Below are positions 34,105 through 42,507 of a stretch of 64,000 nucleotides of DNA, piece by piece. Within the stretch, counting starts at the first letter, position 1. The number at the start of each line of letters is the position of its first letter. The position numbers were made by a program, and so were the translations under genes. The notes under the pieces were generated by a model that saw nothing but the letters and a program-made list of their open reading frames with translations, searched no databases and was not told the origin of the DNA. Location: positions 186,001-250,000 of the forward strand of contig NZ_BAAAIV010000004.1 of the NCBI RefSeq assembly GCF_039526245.1. Reading direction: 5' to 3'. The stretch comes from Arthrobacter_H rhombi (GTDB taxonomy: Bacteria; Actinomycetota; Actinomycetes; Actinomycetales; Micrococcaceae).

Positions 34105-35343
34105 GTGAACCCCACGACTGCATCGACCCCGGCCCTGTCCGCCTCCACCGGCCCCTTGGCCGGATACACCGTCCTTGACCTGACCCGGGCCCTGGCCGGC
34201 CCGCACGCCGGCATGATGCTCGGCGACCTCGGCGCCCGTGTCATCAAGGTGGAGACCCCTGGCACCGGTGACGACACCCGCAGCTGGGGCCCGCCCTTCG
34301 TGGGGCCCGAGGATGACCGGCAGGCGACCTACTACCTTTCCTGCAACCGCAACAAGGAATCCATCGCCCTGGACCTGAAGTCCGATGACGGTCGCGCCAC
34401 ACTCACCTCCCTGATCGAACGCTCCGATGCACTGCTGGAGAATTTCAGGACCGGGGTCCTGGACCGGCTGGGTTTCTCGATGGAGGAGCTGCAGCGGATC
34501 AACCCACGGCTGGTCATCCTGTCCATCACCGGCTTCGGCCACGATGGACCCGAGGCCAAGCGCAGCGGCTACGACCAGATCGTCCAGGGCGAGGCCGGCC
34601 TGATGTCGTTGACCGGTTCCGGCCCCGATGACCCGCAACGCGTGGGCGTTCCCATCTCGGACCTGCTCTCGGGCATGTACGGGGCGTACGGCGTGCTGGC
34701 CGCCCTGCTCGAACGCGAGAAGACCGGACGCGGCCAGGTGGTGCGCACCTCGCTGCTGGCCTCCGTGGTCGGCGTCCACGCGTTCCAGGGCACCCGGGCC
34801 ACCGTCGCCGGGGAAGTCCCCCGGGCACAGGGCAACCACCACCCCTCGATCGCACCGTACGGGTTGTTTGCCTGCCGGGGCGGCAACGTCCAGATCAGCG
34901 TGGGCAGCGACAAGCTCTGGAAGGCACTGACAGCCGCCTTCGGCATCGACGCCACCGATCCCGACTTCGCCACCAACGCCGACCGCGTCGCGCACCGGGA
35001 CAAGCTCATCGGCGTCATCGAGGACGCCTTCAGCGCCTACGATCCGGCCAGCCTGCTGGACAAGCTCAACGAGGCGGGGGTTCCCGCCGGCAAGGTCAGG
35101 ACGCTGGACGAGGTCTATGCGTGGGACCAGGTGAAATCCCAGGGACTCCTGCTGGAGGTGGAGCACCCGGTGCTCGGCAACATCACCCTGCCCGGCCCGC
35201 CGTTGCGCTTCTTCGACGCGGAGACCGCCGAGGAGCGGACCCGCACCGCGCACACCGCGCCTCCCGGACTCGACGCCGACGCGGAGTCCATCAGGTCCTG
35301 GCTCTCCGCCGGGCAGGGCGCCACCGCGGGGACCGGGGCATGA
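34105..35343 (+). CDS. Family III (CaiB/BaiF) CoA-transferase
   Basis: 412 residues. Moves CoA between organic acids through an aspartyl-CoA intermediate; the catalytic Asp is probably in VPISDLLSGMYGAYGVLAAL. Other family marks: GPLAGYTVLDLTRALAGPHAGMMLGDLGA, LSCNRNKESIALDLKS, ITGFGHDGP. AAAGGAG gives the GTG start at 34105. Overlaps the next gene by 4 nt. Combined with a MatC-like permease it probably activates the imported dicarboxylate. Confidence 0.91.
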   Translation: MNPTTASTPALSASTGPLAGYTVLDLTRALAGPHAGMMLGDLGARVIKVETPGTGDDTRSWGPPFVGPEDDRQATYYLSCNRNKESIALDLKSDDGRATLTSLIERSDALLENFRTGVLDRLGFSMEELQRINPRLVILSITGFGHDGPEAKRSGYDQIVQGEAGLMSLTGSGPDDPQRVGVPISDLLSGMYGAYGVLAALLEREKTGRGQVVRTSLLASVVGVHAFQGTRATVAGEVPRAQGNHHPSIAPYGLFACRGGNVQISVGSDKLWKALTAAFGIDATDPDFATNADRVAHRDKLIGVIEDAFSAYDPASLLDKLNEAGVPAGKVRTLDEVYAWDQVKSQGLLLEVEHPVLGNITLPGPPLRFFDAETAEERTRTAHTAPPGLDADAESIRSWLSAGQGATAGTGA

Positions 35344-36848
35344 CCATGACCACCACGGCCCCGCGGAGATTGACGGCCACTGCCCTGTTGAACATCGTGC
35401 TGGATGAGGACTCGTTCCGTTCCTGGGACGCCCCCGCCGAACAGCCTCAGTCCGGACCCCGGTATTCCGCCGAGCTGGAAGCGGCCCGCCAGAAGAGTGG
35501 CCATGATGAATCGGTGGTCACCGGGGAAGGCCGGATCCGGGGCCGCCGGGTGGCCGTGATCGTCTCGGAATTCACCTTCCTGGCCGGTTCGATCGGCCGG
35601 GCCGCGGCCCAGCGGATCACCGAGGCCATCGAGCGGGCCACCGCCGAGGGCCTCCCCCTGCTGGCCGGGCCCGCGTCCGGAGGCACCCGCATGCAGGAGG
35701 GCACCCTCGCCTTCCTGTCCATGGTGGCGATCACCGACGCGGTCCGCCGCCACAAGGAAAAGGGGCTGCCCTATCTGGTCTACCTGCGCCACCCGACCAC
35801 CGGCGGCGTCATGGCCTCCTGGGGTTCGCTGGGGCACATGACCGTGGCCGAACCGGGGGCGCTGCTCGGGTTCCTGGGGCCGCGCGTCTACGAAACCCTG
35901 TACGGGCGCCCCTTCCCCGAGGGAGTGCAGACCGCAGAGAACCTCTACCGGTGCGGACTCATCGACGCGGTGGTGCCTCCGGAGGATCTTCCGGAAATCA
36001 TCGACCGGGCCCTGCGGATCCTGTTGCCCGCCCAGCCGGCGGGGAACCTTCCGGTTCCGGCCAGCGTGGGCGCGGTTCCCGGGACGCGGGATGCCTGGGA
36101 GTCGATCGAGATCTCCCGGCTCCCCCGCCGTCCCGACCTGCGCTGGCTCCTGGCCGCCGGGGCGGATGATGCCCTGCCCTTGAACGGCACCGGCCAGGGC
36201 GAGAACGATCCCGGCCTGGGGCTGGCCCTGGCCCGGTTCGGAACGCAATCCTGCATCGTGTTGGGCCACCAGCGGCCGCGGCATGGCGGACCCGAGATGG
36301 GACCCGGGTCGCTACGCGAGGCACGCCGGGGCATGCAGCTGGCCGAGGAGCTGCAACTGCCGTTGCTGACCGTCATCGACACCGCCGGCGCCGACCTCTC
36401 CCCCGAGGCCGAGGAAGGCGGCCTGGCCGGGGAGATCGCCCGCTCGCTGAACAGCCTGATCGGGTTGGCCGCCCCCAGCGTCGCGGTCCTGTTGGGCCAG
36501 GGCTCCGGCGGCGGCGCGTTGGCCCTGCTGCCCGCCGACCGGGTGATCGCCGCGGAGAACGCCTGGCTGTCCCCGTTGCCGCCCGAGGGTGCCAGCGCCA
36601 TCGTGTACCGGGACGCCGCGCACGCCCCGCAACTGGCCGCCGAGCAGGGCGTGAACGTGGCGTCGCTGCACCGGATCGGGTTGGTGGACCACATCGTCCC
36701 CGAGGTGCGCGAGGCGGCAGTGGATCCCCGGGGGTTCTGCGCCGACCTGGCGGCGGCCATCGAGTACGAGCTCTCCGTGGCCGCTGCGGTGCCCGCCGGG
36801 GCGCGGCGCCAGCGCCGGGCCGCCAAGTTCGCCACGCTGGGCCTGTAG
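35340..36848 (+). CDS. Carboxyltransferase, AccD-AccA fusion without zinc ribbon
   Basis: 502 residues with two crotonase-like halves: AccD-like (about 30-235; ASGGTRMQEGTLAFL, HPTTGGVMASWGSLG) and AccA-like (about 260-490; PEMGPGSLREARRGMQLAE, GQGSGGGALALLPADRVI). The N-terminal four-cysteine zinc ribbon of AccD is absent: the only cysteine in the first half is in LYRCGLID. No biotin carboxylase or biotin carrier gene is beside it. It may carboxylate or decarboxylate an acyl-CoA made by the CoA-transferase. ATG overlaps the previous stop (ATGA). Confidence 0.86.
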   Translation: MTMTTTAPRRLTATALLNIVLDEDSFRSWDAPAEQPQSGPRYSAELEAARQKSGHDESVVTGEGRIRGRRVAVIVSEFTFLAGSIGRAAAQRITEAIERATAEGLPLLAGPASGGTRMQEGTLAFLSMVAITDAVRRHKEKGLPYLVYLRHPTTGGVMASWGSLGHMTVAEPGALLGFLGPRVYETLYGRPFPEGVQTAENLYRCGLIDAVVPPEDLPEIIDRALRILLPAQPAGNLPVPASVGAVPGTRDAWESIEISRLPRRPDLRWLLAAGADDALPLNGTGQGENDPGLGLALARFGTQSCIVLGHQRPRHGGPEMGPGSLREARRGMQLAEELQLPLLTVIDTAGADLSPEAEEGGLAGEIARSLNSLIGLAAPSVAVLLGQGSGGGALALLPADRVIAAENAWLSPLPPEGASAIVYRDAAHAPQLAAEQGVNVASLHRIGLVDHIVPEVREAAVDPRGFCADLAAAIEYELSVAAAVPAGARRQRRAAKFATLGL

Positions 36849-36863
36849 CCGCCCGCAAAAACC

Positions 36864-36931
36864 AGGGACCCCGGTCCGCGCCATGNNNNNNNNNNNNNNN
36901 NNNNNNNNNNNNGGCGCGGACCGGGGTCCCT
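36864..36931. terminator. 19-bp inverted repeat flanking an assembly gap
   Basis: Arms 36864-36882 and 36913-36931 are perfect complements (left arm AGGGACCCCGGTCCGCGCC); the loop is ATG plus 27 N. It lies between the convergent AccDA-like and metB genes and is most simply a bidirectional terminator hairpin. Confidence 0.65.
36886..36912. other. Assembly gap (27 N)
   Basis: Undetermined bases inside the loop of a strong inverted repeat. True length of the interval is unknown. Confidence 0.95.
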
Positions 36932-36968
36932 CGTCGTGCTGCAGGGGTCGTGGCCCCGGGTGTCCGGC

Positions 36969-38126
36969 CTACAGCTTCGTGAAGGCCTGTTCGAGGTCGG
37001 CAATCAGGTCAGCGACGTCCTCGATGCCGCAGGAGAGCCGGAGCAGGTTCTCCGGGACGGCCAGCTCGGTGCCCTTCACCGAAGCGTGGGTCATCTCCGA
37101 GGGGTAGTTCATCAGCGACTCGATGCCACCAAGGGATTCGGCCAACGTGAAGACCCGCGTGGATTCGGCGATGGTGCGGGCCGCCGCCTCCCCACCGGTG
37201 AACTGGACGGAGACCATGCCGCCGAAGCGCTTCATCTGGCGCTTCGCCAAGTCGTGTCCGGGGTGGTCCGGCAGGCCCGGGTAGAGGACCTTCTCGACCT
37301 CGGGGCGCTGCTGCAGCCATTCGGCCACCTGCTGCGCGTTCTCCGAGTGCCGGTCCATGCGCACGCCGAGGGTCTTGAGCCCGCGGGTGGTCAGGAACGC
37401 GTCCATGGGTCCATTGACGGCGCCGGCGGCGAACTGCAGGAACCCGATCTTCTCGGCCAGTTCGGCGTCCTTGACGATGACTGCGCCGCCGACCACGTCG
37501 GAGTGCCCGCCAATGTACTTGGTGGTGGAGTGCACCACGATGTCGGCGCCCAGATCCAACGGCTGCTGGAGGTAGGGGGTGGCGAAGGTGTTGTCCACGA
37601 CCAGGAGGGCCCCGGCGTCGTGCGTTGCCTGGGCCACCGCTGCGATGTCGGTGATCTTCATCATCGGGTTCGAGGGGGTCTCCAGCCAGACCAGACGCGT
37701 CTGCTGCGCGGCGATCGTGGCGGCGAGGGCCTGCGGATCGGCCATGTCCACCGGGGTGTTGCCGATGCCCCAGTCGCCGAAGATCCGCGAGATGAGGCGG
37801 TAGGTGCCGCCGTAGGCGTCGTTGCCGAGCACGATGTGGTCGCCCGGGCGCATCAGGGCGCGGATCAGCGAGTCCTCGGCGGCCAGGCCGGAGGCGAAGG
37901 TGAAGGCGTGGGTGCCGTTCTCCACCGCTGCGAGCTGTTCCTGCAGCGAGTCGCGGGTGGGGTTGGTGCCGCGGCCGTACTCGTAGCCGTTGCGCAGCCC
38001 GCCGATCCCGTCCTGGGCGTAGGTGGTGGAGAAGTGCACGGGCGGCACGACGGCGCCGGTGTTCGGTTCGAAGGCCTGTCCTGCATGGATGGCGCGGGTG
38101 TTGAAGCCGCTGTCCGGGGTGCTCAT
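36969..38126 (-). CDS. metB: Cystathionine gamma-synthase/lyase
   Basis: A 385-residue PLP enzyme. The PLP lysine is in VHSTTKYIGGHSDVVGG (about Lys197); other marks are YEYGRGTNPTRDSLQEQLAA, FASGLAAEDSLIRAL and RLSCGIEDVADLIADLEQA. It either makes cystathionine from O-acyl-homoserine and cysteine (MetB) or splits it to cysteine (gamma-lyase); the two cannot be told apart safely. The gene lies 32 nt after cbs on the same strand, so a role in reverse transsulfuration with Cbs is likely. Confidence 0.92.
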   Translation of the reverse strand: MSTPDSGFNTRAIHAGQAFEPNTGAVVPPVHFSTTYAQDGIGGLRNGYEYGRGTNPTRDSLQEQLAAVENGTHAFTFASGLAAEDSLIRALMRPGDHIVLGNDAYGGTYRLISRIFGDWGIGNTPVDMADPQALAATIAAQQTRLVWLETPSNPMMKITDIAAVAQATHDAGALLVVDNTFATPYLQQPLDLGADIVVHSTTKYIGGHSDVVGGAVIVKDAELAEKIGFLQFAAGAVNGPMDAFLTTRGLKTLGVRMDRHSENAQQVAEWLQQRPEVEKVLYPGLPDHPGHDLAKRQMKRFGGMVSVQFTGGEAAARTIAESTRVFTLAESLGGIESLMNYPSEMTHASVKGTELAVPENLLRLSCGIEDVADLIADLEQAFTKL

Positions 38127-38158
38127 GGGGGGTCTCCCTTTCGCTCGGTGGTGGTGCG

Positions 38159-39535
38159 TCAGTGGGTGAGGTGGTTCAGCAGGTCGTGGCGGGTCAGCAC
38201 GCCGACGGGGCCGCCGTCGCGGGTGACCAGCAGGGCCTCGGCGTCCTGCAGCCGGGTGCGGGCCGCGGCGATGGATTCCTGGGCGCCGATCAACGGCAGG
38301 GGCGCGCCCACATGCCCTTCGACGGCTTGGGTGAGTTCGGCGTCCCCGGCGAAGAGGCGTGCCGCCAGGGTGCGTTCGTCGATGGAGCCGACGACCTCGC
38401 CCAGCCGGACCGGTGGCTCGGCGGAGAGGACCGGGAGCGCCGAGACGCCGTATTCGTTCATGATGTCGATGACATCGCGCACGGTGTCCCCCGGGTGGGT
38501 GTGGATCAGGTCCGGCAGCCCACCGGATTTGGCGGCCAGCACGTCGGCGACGGTGGCCTCGTCGCCCTCGGCGATGAAGCCGTAGGACCGCATCCAGCTG
38601 TCGTTGAAGATCTTGCCCAGGTAGCCCCGGCCGCCATCGGGCAGGATGACCACGACGACGTCGTCCTCGTCCAGGTCCTGCGCGGCGCGCAGTGCGGCGA
38701 CCACCGCCATGCCGGAGGAACCTCCGACGAGCAGGCCCTCCTCGCGGGCGAGCCGGCGGGTCATGGCGAACGATTCGGCGTCCGTGACCGCGATGACCTC
38801 ATCGGGGACCGCCGGGTCGTAGTTGCCCGGCCACATGTCCTCGCCGACCCCCTCGACGAAGTAGGGGCGCCCGGTGCCACCGGAGTAGACGGAACCGTCG
38901 GGGTCGGCGCCGATGACCTTGACCGGCCCGGAAGCGCGGTCCGCCGAGACCTCCTTGAGGTAGCGTCCGGTGCCCGTGATGGTGCCGCCGGTGCCGGCAC
39001 CGATGACCACATGGGTCAGTTTTCCGTCGGTGTCGTTCCAGATCTCGGGGCCGGTGGACTCGTAGTGGCTGTCCGGTGCCGCGGGGTTGTTGAACTGGTC
39101 GGGCTTGTAGGCTCCGGGGATCTCGCGGACCAGCCGGTCGGAGACCCCGTAGTAGGACTCGGGGGAATCGGGGGCGACCGAGGTGGCGGTGACGACGACC
39201 TCGGCACCGTAGGCGCGCAGCACATCGCGTTTTTCCTCGCCGACCTTGTCCGGGGTGACGAAGATCGTCTGGTAGCCCTTGGCCTGGGCCACCAGGGCCA
39301 GGCCCACTCCGGTGTTGCCGGACGTCGGTTCCACGACGGTGCCTCCGGGCTGCAGATCGCCGGCCTTCTCCGCCTCCTCGATCATCTTCAGCGCGATGCG
39401 GTCCTTGATGGACCCTCCGGGGTTCAGGTACTCGAGCTTCACCAGGATGGTGGCGCGGACGCCCTCGGTGACCTTCGTGAGCCTGACCAGCGGGGTGTTG
39501 CCGATGAGTTCAAGGACGGATTCAGCGTATTTCAT
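38159..39535 (-). CDS. cbs: Cystathionine beta-synthase
   Basis: 458 residues. The N-terminal PLP fold has YLNPGGSIKDRIALKMIEEAE (PLP lysine in SIKDR), EPTSGNTGVGLALVAQ and GAGTGGTITGTGRYLKE; two CBS domains occupy about 335-455 (DVIDIMNEYGVSALPVLS, LLVTRDGGPVGVLTRHDLL). Condenses serine (or O-acetylserine) with homocysteine. No N-terminal heme-binding segment, as in other bacterial enzymes. Leaderless start after TAGAGT; a GTG/other upstream extension is unnecessary. Confidence 0.93.
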   Translation of the reverse strand: MKYAESVLELIGNTPLVRLTKVTEGVRATILVKLEYLNPGGSIKDRIALKMIEEAEKAGDLQPGGTVVEPTSGNTGVGLALVAQAKGYQTIFVTPDKVGEEKRDVLRAYGAEVVVTATSVAPDSPESYYGVSDRLVREIPGAYKPDQFNNPAAPDSHYESTGPEIWNDTDGKLTHVVIGAGTGGTITGTGRYLKEVSADRASGPVKVIGADPDGSVYSGGTGRPYFVEGVGEDMWPGNYDPAVPDEVIAVTDAESFAMTRRLAREEGLLVGGSSGMAVVAALRAAQDLDEDDVVVVILPDGGRGYLGKIFNDSWMRSYGFIAEGDEATVADVLAAKSGGLPDLIHTHPGDTVRDVIDIMNEYGVSALPVLSAEPPVRLGEVVGSIDERTLAARLFAGDAELTQAVEGHVGAPLPLIGAQESIAAARTRLQDAEALLVTRDGGPVGVLTRHDLLNHLTH

Positions 39536-39542
39536 GGGGTCG

Positions 39543-39548
39543 ACTCTA
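39543..39548 (-). promoter_or_regulatory. -10 element TAGAGT, leaderless promoter for cbs-metB
   Basis: Reverse-strand TAGAGT ends 7 nt before the cbs ATG at 39535. Confidence 0.5.
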
Positions 39549-39671
39549 CCGCCGCCGAGCGCGCCGAACCCGGTCGGACGCAACCGGAAGTCATCCTCGG
39601 GCACCCGCGGGCAGAAGCGGTGGGCGCGGTGGCAGGTGCGCGGTGTCGGTGCCAGGTGGGATCATCGGGGG

Positions 39672-40703
39672 ATGACCTCCTCCCCGCGCAACGCACCCCT
39701 GGCGGGCGCGGATCTGCTGCGGCCCACCGGGCCCGTGGACGCGCCGGACGCCCAGGCGCAATGGGCCGCTCCGCGAGGCTTCGACCTGCGGGCGACGTTG
39801 GGCGTGCTGCAGCGCGGAACCCACGACCCGTGCACGCGCGTCGGTGCCGACCGGGCCTGGCTGTGTTTCGCCGCCGACGGGGGCCCGGCCACCCTGCTGG
39901 CCACGCTCACCCCGGTGGCCGCCTCCCTCGCCGGGGGCCCGGAAGCTGCCGGGCCCACGGTGCACGTGCGGGCGTGGGGTCCCGGTGCCGCGTCGGCGAT
40001 CGCCTCCGCCCCCGCGCTGTTGGGCGCCCGTGACGACTGGACCGGGTTCGATTCCGGCCCGCGGGAGTCGCTGCCCGCCTGGATCTCCGAGGCACGACGG
40101 CGGAATCCGGGTCTCCGGCTGCCCTCCACCGGGAGGGTCTTCGACGCGCTGGTCCCGGTCATCCTGGAGCAGAAGGTCACCACCATCGAGGCCCGCCACG
40201 CCTGGCGGTACCTGGCGTCGCGGTTCGGTGAACCGGCCCCGGGGCCGGCACCGGCGCGGATGTCCATCGCCCCGGGGCCGCACCAGTTGCGGCGGATCGG
40301 CGGCTGGGACTGGCATGCAGCACGCGTGGATGACTCCCGTCGTCGTACCGTGTTGCGTGCCGCGGAGGCCGCCTCCGGGATCAACCGGCTCGGCGCGCTG
40401 GCCCGGGAGCAGGATCCGGGCCGCAAGCTGCAGTCGATCCCGGGCATCGGCCCGTGGACCGCTGCCGAAACCCTGCAGCGCACGCACGGCCACCCGGATG
40501 CCGTCTCCGTCGGGGACTTCCATCTGGCCGCCTACATCGGCCACGCCCTCACCGGTCGGGCGACCGATGACGCCGGGATGCTCGAGCTGCTGGCCCCCTA
40601 TGCCGGGCACCGCCAGCGGGTGGTGCGGCTCATCGGGCTGACCGGGTTCCGCAAACCCTCGTTCGGCCCGCGGCTGGCTCCCCTGGACCACCGCGGCCGG
40701 TGA
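39672..40703 (+). CDS. DNA-3-methyladenine glycosylase-like HhH protein
   Basis: 343 residues. The C-terminal half is a helix-hairpin-helix glycosylase of the AlkA/HhH-GPD type: SIPGIGPWTAAETL near residues 257-270 is the HhH motif and the catalytic Asp follows in DAVSVGDFHLAAYIG. The N-terminal 150 residues form a less conserved platform. Removes alkylated bases by family. No clear ribosome-binding site; a leaderless start is possible. Convergent with the acyl-CoA ligase gene. Confidence 0.87.
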   Translation: MTSSPRNAPLAGADLLRPTGPVDAPDAQAQWAAPRGFDLRATLGVLQRGTHDPCTRVGADRAWLCFAADGGPATLLATLTPVAASLAGGPEAAGPTVHVRAWGPGAASAIASAPALLGARDDWTGFDSGPRESLPAWISEARRRNPGLRLPSTGRVFDALVPVILEQKVTTIEARHAWRYLASRFGEPAPGPAPARMSIAPGPHQLRRIGGWDWHAARVDDSRRRTVLRAAEAASGINRLGALAREQDPGRKLQSIPGIGPWTAAETLQRTHGHPDAVSVGDFHLAAYIGHALTGRATDDAGMLELLAPYAGHRQRVVRLIGLTGFRKPSFGPRLAPLDHRGR

Positions 40704-40712
40704 CCCGCCGGT

Positions 40713-42410
40713 TCAGTGGCCGGTGACGAGCCGCACTGCCTCCTCGCGCATCTCCACCTTGCGGACCTTCCCGGAAATGGTCATGGGGAAGCTGCTGCGG
40801 ATCTGGACATGGCGGGGGATCTTGTAGTGGGCGATCCGACCGACGCAGAATTCCCGCACCGTTTCCAGCGTCATCTCGGCGGCGCCGTCGTTGAGGATGA
40901 TGCAGGCCATGATCTCCTCCCCGTACTTCTCGTCGGGGACACCGATGACCTGCACGTCCTGGATGTCGGGGTGGCGGTAGAGGAACTCCTCGATCTCCCG
41001 CGGCGAGACGTTCTCCCCGCCGCGGATGATCAGGTCCTTGATCCGCCCCTCGACCCTGACGTAGCCATCCTGGTCCATGGAGGCCAGGTCCCCGGTGTGC
41101 ATCCAGCCGTCGGCGTCGATGGCCGCGGCGGTCTTCTCCGGTTCGTTCCAGTACCCCTTCATGACGGCGTACCCGCGCGTGCACAGCTCCCCGATCTCCC
41201 CGCGGGCCACGATGGTCCCGTCCCCCGGGTCCACGACCTTGGATTCGAGTTGCGGCATGGTGCGCCCCACCGTCTGGGTGCGGCGGTCCAGCGAGTCGTC
41301 GGTCCGGGTCATGGTGGAGACGGGCGAGGTTTCGGTCATGCCGTAGCAGATCGCCACTTCGCCCATGTTCATCTCGGCGATCACCCGTTCCATGACCTCC
41401 ACGGGGCAGGTGGATCCGGCCATCACCCCGGTACGCAGCGTGGAGAGGTCGTAGTCCGCGAAATCGGGCAGGGCCAGCTCGGCGATGAACATCGTCGGCA
41501 CCCCGTACAGGCTCGTCCCCCGGTATTCCTGCACCGCCTGCAGGGCCTCGGCCGGTTTGAAGGAGCGCCCGGGGAGAATGGTGGCCGCCCCATGCGAGAG
41601 CGCCGCCAGGTTGCCGATGACCATGCCGAAGCAGTGGAAGAACGGCACGGGCAGCACCACCCGGTCCCGTTCGGTATAGGAGAGCATCTCGGCGATGTGG
41701 AAGCCGTTGTTCAGGATGTTGTGGTGGCTCAGCGTGGCGCCCTTGGGGAAGCCGGTGGTGCCGGAGGTGTATTGCAGGTTGATGGCGTCGTGGGTATCCA
41801 GGGACGCCAGGACCTCCTCCAGCCGGGATGCCGGGACGCCAGCCGCCTGGCCGAGCAGGGAGTCCCAGTCGAATTCGCGGACCTGCCCCTGCGCCGCAGG
41901 GACCTGGCTTGCGGTCTCGACAGCGGGGGCCGGCAAATGGATCAGCTCGCGCAGCTCGTTGTCCTGGGCGGCGACGGTGCGCGCCATGCCCGTGAAGTCA
42001 CTCTGCGCATCCGAGGGTGCCACGGCCAGTGCCCGCATCCCGCACTGTGCGGCCACGAAGGAGAGCTCCTCGAGGCGGTAGGCCGGGTTCACGTTGACCA
42101 AGATGATCCCCGCCTTGGCGGTGGCGTACTGCAGGATCGTCCACTCGGCGCAGTTGGGGCTCCAGATCCCCATCCGGTCACCGGGTGCCACACCGACGCC
42201 GATCAGGGCCCGGGCGACCTCATCCGTGATGCTGTCCAGTTCCGCATAGGTCCACCTCCGGCCGGTCGCCGCCTCGATCAGTGCCTCGCTGTCCGGGAAG
42301 CGGGCCGCCGTGGCCCGGAAGTTCGCGCCGATGGTCTCCGTCAGGACGCCGGGGTCATTGCCCCCGTGCGTATAGGACTCGACAGTGGCCACGTCGTCTA
42401 CTGGGGACAT
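40713..42410 (-). CDS. AMP-forming acyl-CoA ligase
   Basis: 565 residues of the ANL superfamily. AMP-binding motif LQYTSGTTGFPKGATLSHHN near residue 190, YGMTETSPVS, the TGD motif in WMHTGDLASMDQDGYVRVEGRIKDLIIRGGENVSP, and the catalytic lysine in MTISGKVRKVEM. Closest in layout to medium/long-chain fatty acid ligases. I choose the ATG at 42410, which has GAGAGG 8 nt upstream; a GTG at 42419 overlaps that site. The promoter carries an inverted repeat (42440-42459). Confidence 0.92.
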   Translation of the reverse strand: MSPVDDVATVESYTHGGNDPGVLTETIGANFRATAARFPDSEALIEAATGRRWTYAELDSITDEVARALIGVGVAPGDRMGIWSPNCAEWTILQYATAKAGIILVNVNPAYRLEELSFVAAQCGMRALAVAPSDAQSDFTGMARTVAAQDNELRELIHLPAPAVETASQVPAAQGQVREFDWDSLLGQAAGVPASRLEEVLASLDTHDAINLQYTSGTTGFPKGATLSHHNILNNGFHIAEMLSYTERDRVVLPVPFFHCFGMVIGNLAALSHGAATILPGRSFKPAEALQAVQEYRGTSLYGVPTMFIAELALPDFADYDLSTLRTGVMAGSTCPVEVMERVIAEMNMGEVAICYGMTETSPVSTMTRTDDSLDRRTQTVGRTMPQLESKVVDPGDGTIVARGEIGELCTRGYAVMKGYWNEPEKTAAAIDADGWMHTGDLASMDQDGYVRVEGRIKDLIIRGGENVSPREIEEFLYRHPDIQDVQVIGVPDEKYGEEIMACIILNDGAAEMTLETVREFCVGRIAHYKIPRHVQIRSSFPMTISGKVRKVEMREEAVRLVTGH

Positions 42411-42439
42411 CAACTGCACCTCTCACGGCTCGGGGACTC

Positions 42440-42459
42440 GTATGTGATCCACAACATAC
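42440..42459 (-). promoter_or_regulatory. Inverted repeat overlapping the -10 of the acyl-CoA ligase gene
   Basis: GTATGT (42440-42445) and ACATAC (42454-42459), 8-nt spacer. The reverse-strand TATGTT (42453-42458) is a likely -10. A dimeric repressor bound here would block transcription. Confidence 0.5.
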
Positions 42460-42507
42460 CAGCCGCAGGGCCGCCGCTGCTCCCGGCTGGGAGTCCCCTC
42501 GCCCCGG

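Noticed and set aside
32714..34123. Reverse-strand open frame opposite the permease
   Set aside because: Extremely Asp/Gly/Gln-rich, the usual mirror image of a hydrophobic membrane protein at high GC.
36883..37107. Forward frame translated through the N run
   Set aside because: Depends on undetermined bases and overlaps the end of metB on the other strand.
38127..38158. Methionine-responsive riboswitch upstream of metB
   Set aside because: Only 32 nt lie between cbs and metB, and cbs itself appears leaderless, so there is no room for a riboswitch.
38162..40033. Long forward open frame opposite cbs
   Set aside because: Antisense shadow of cbs running into the HhH glycosylase gene in a different frame; no protein-family signal.
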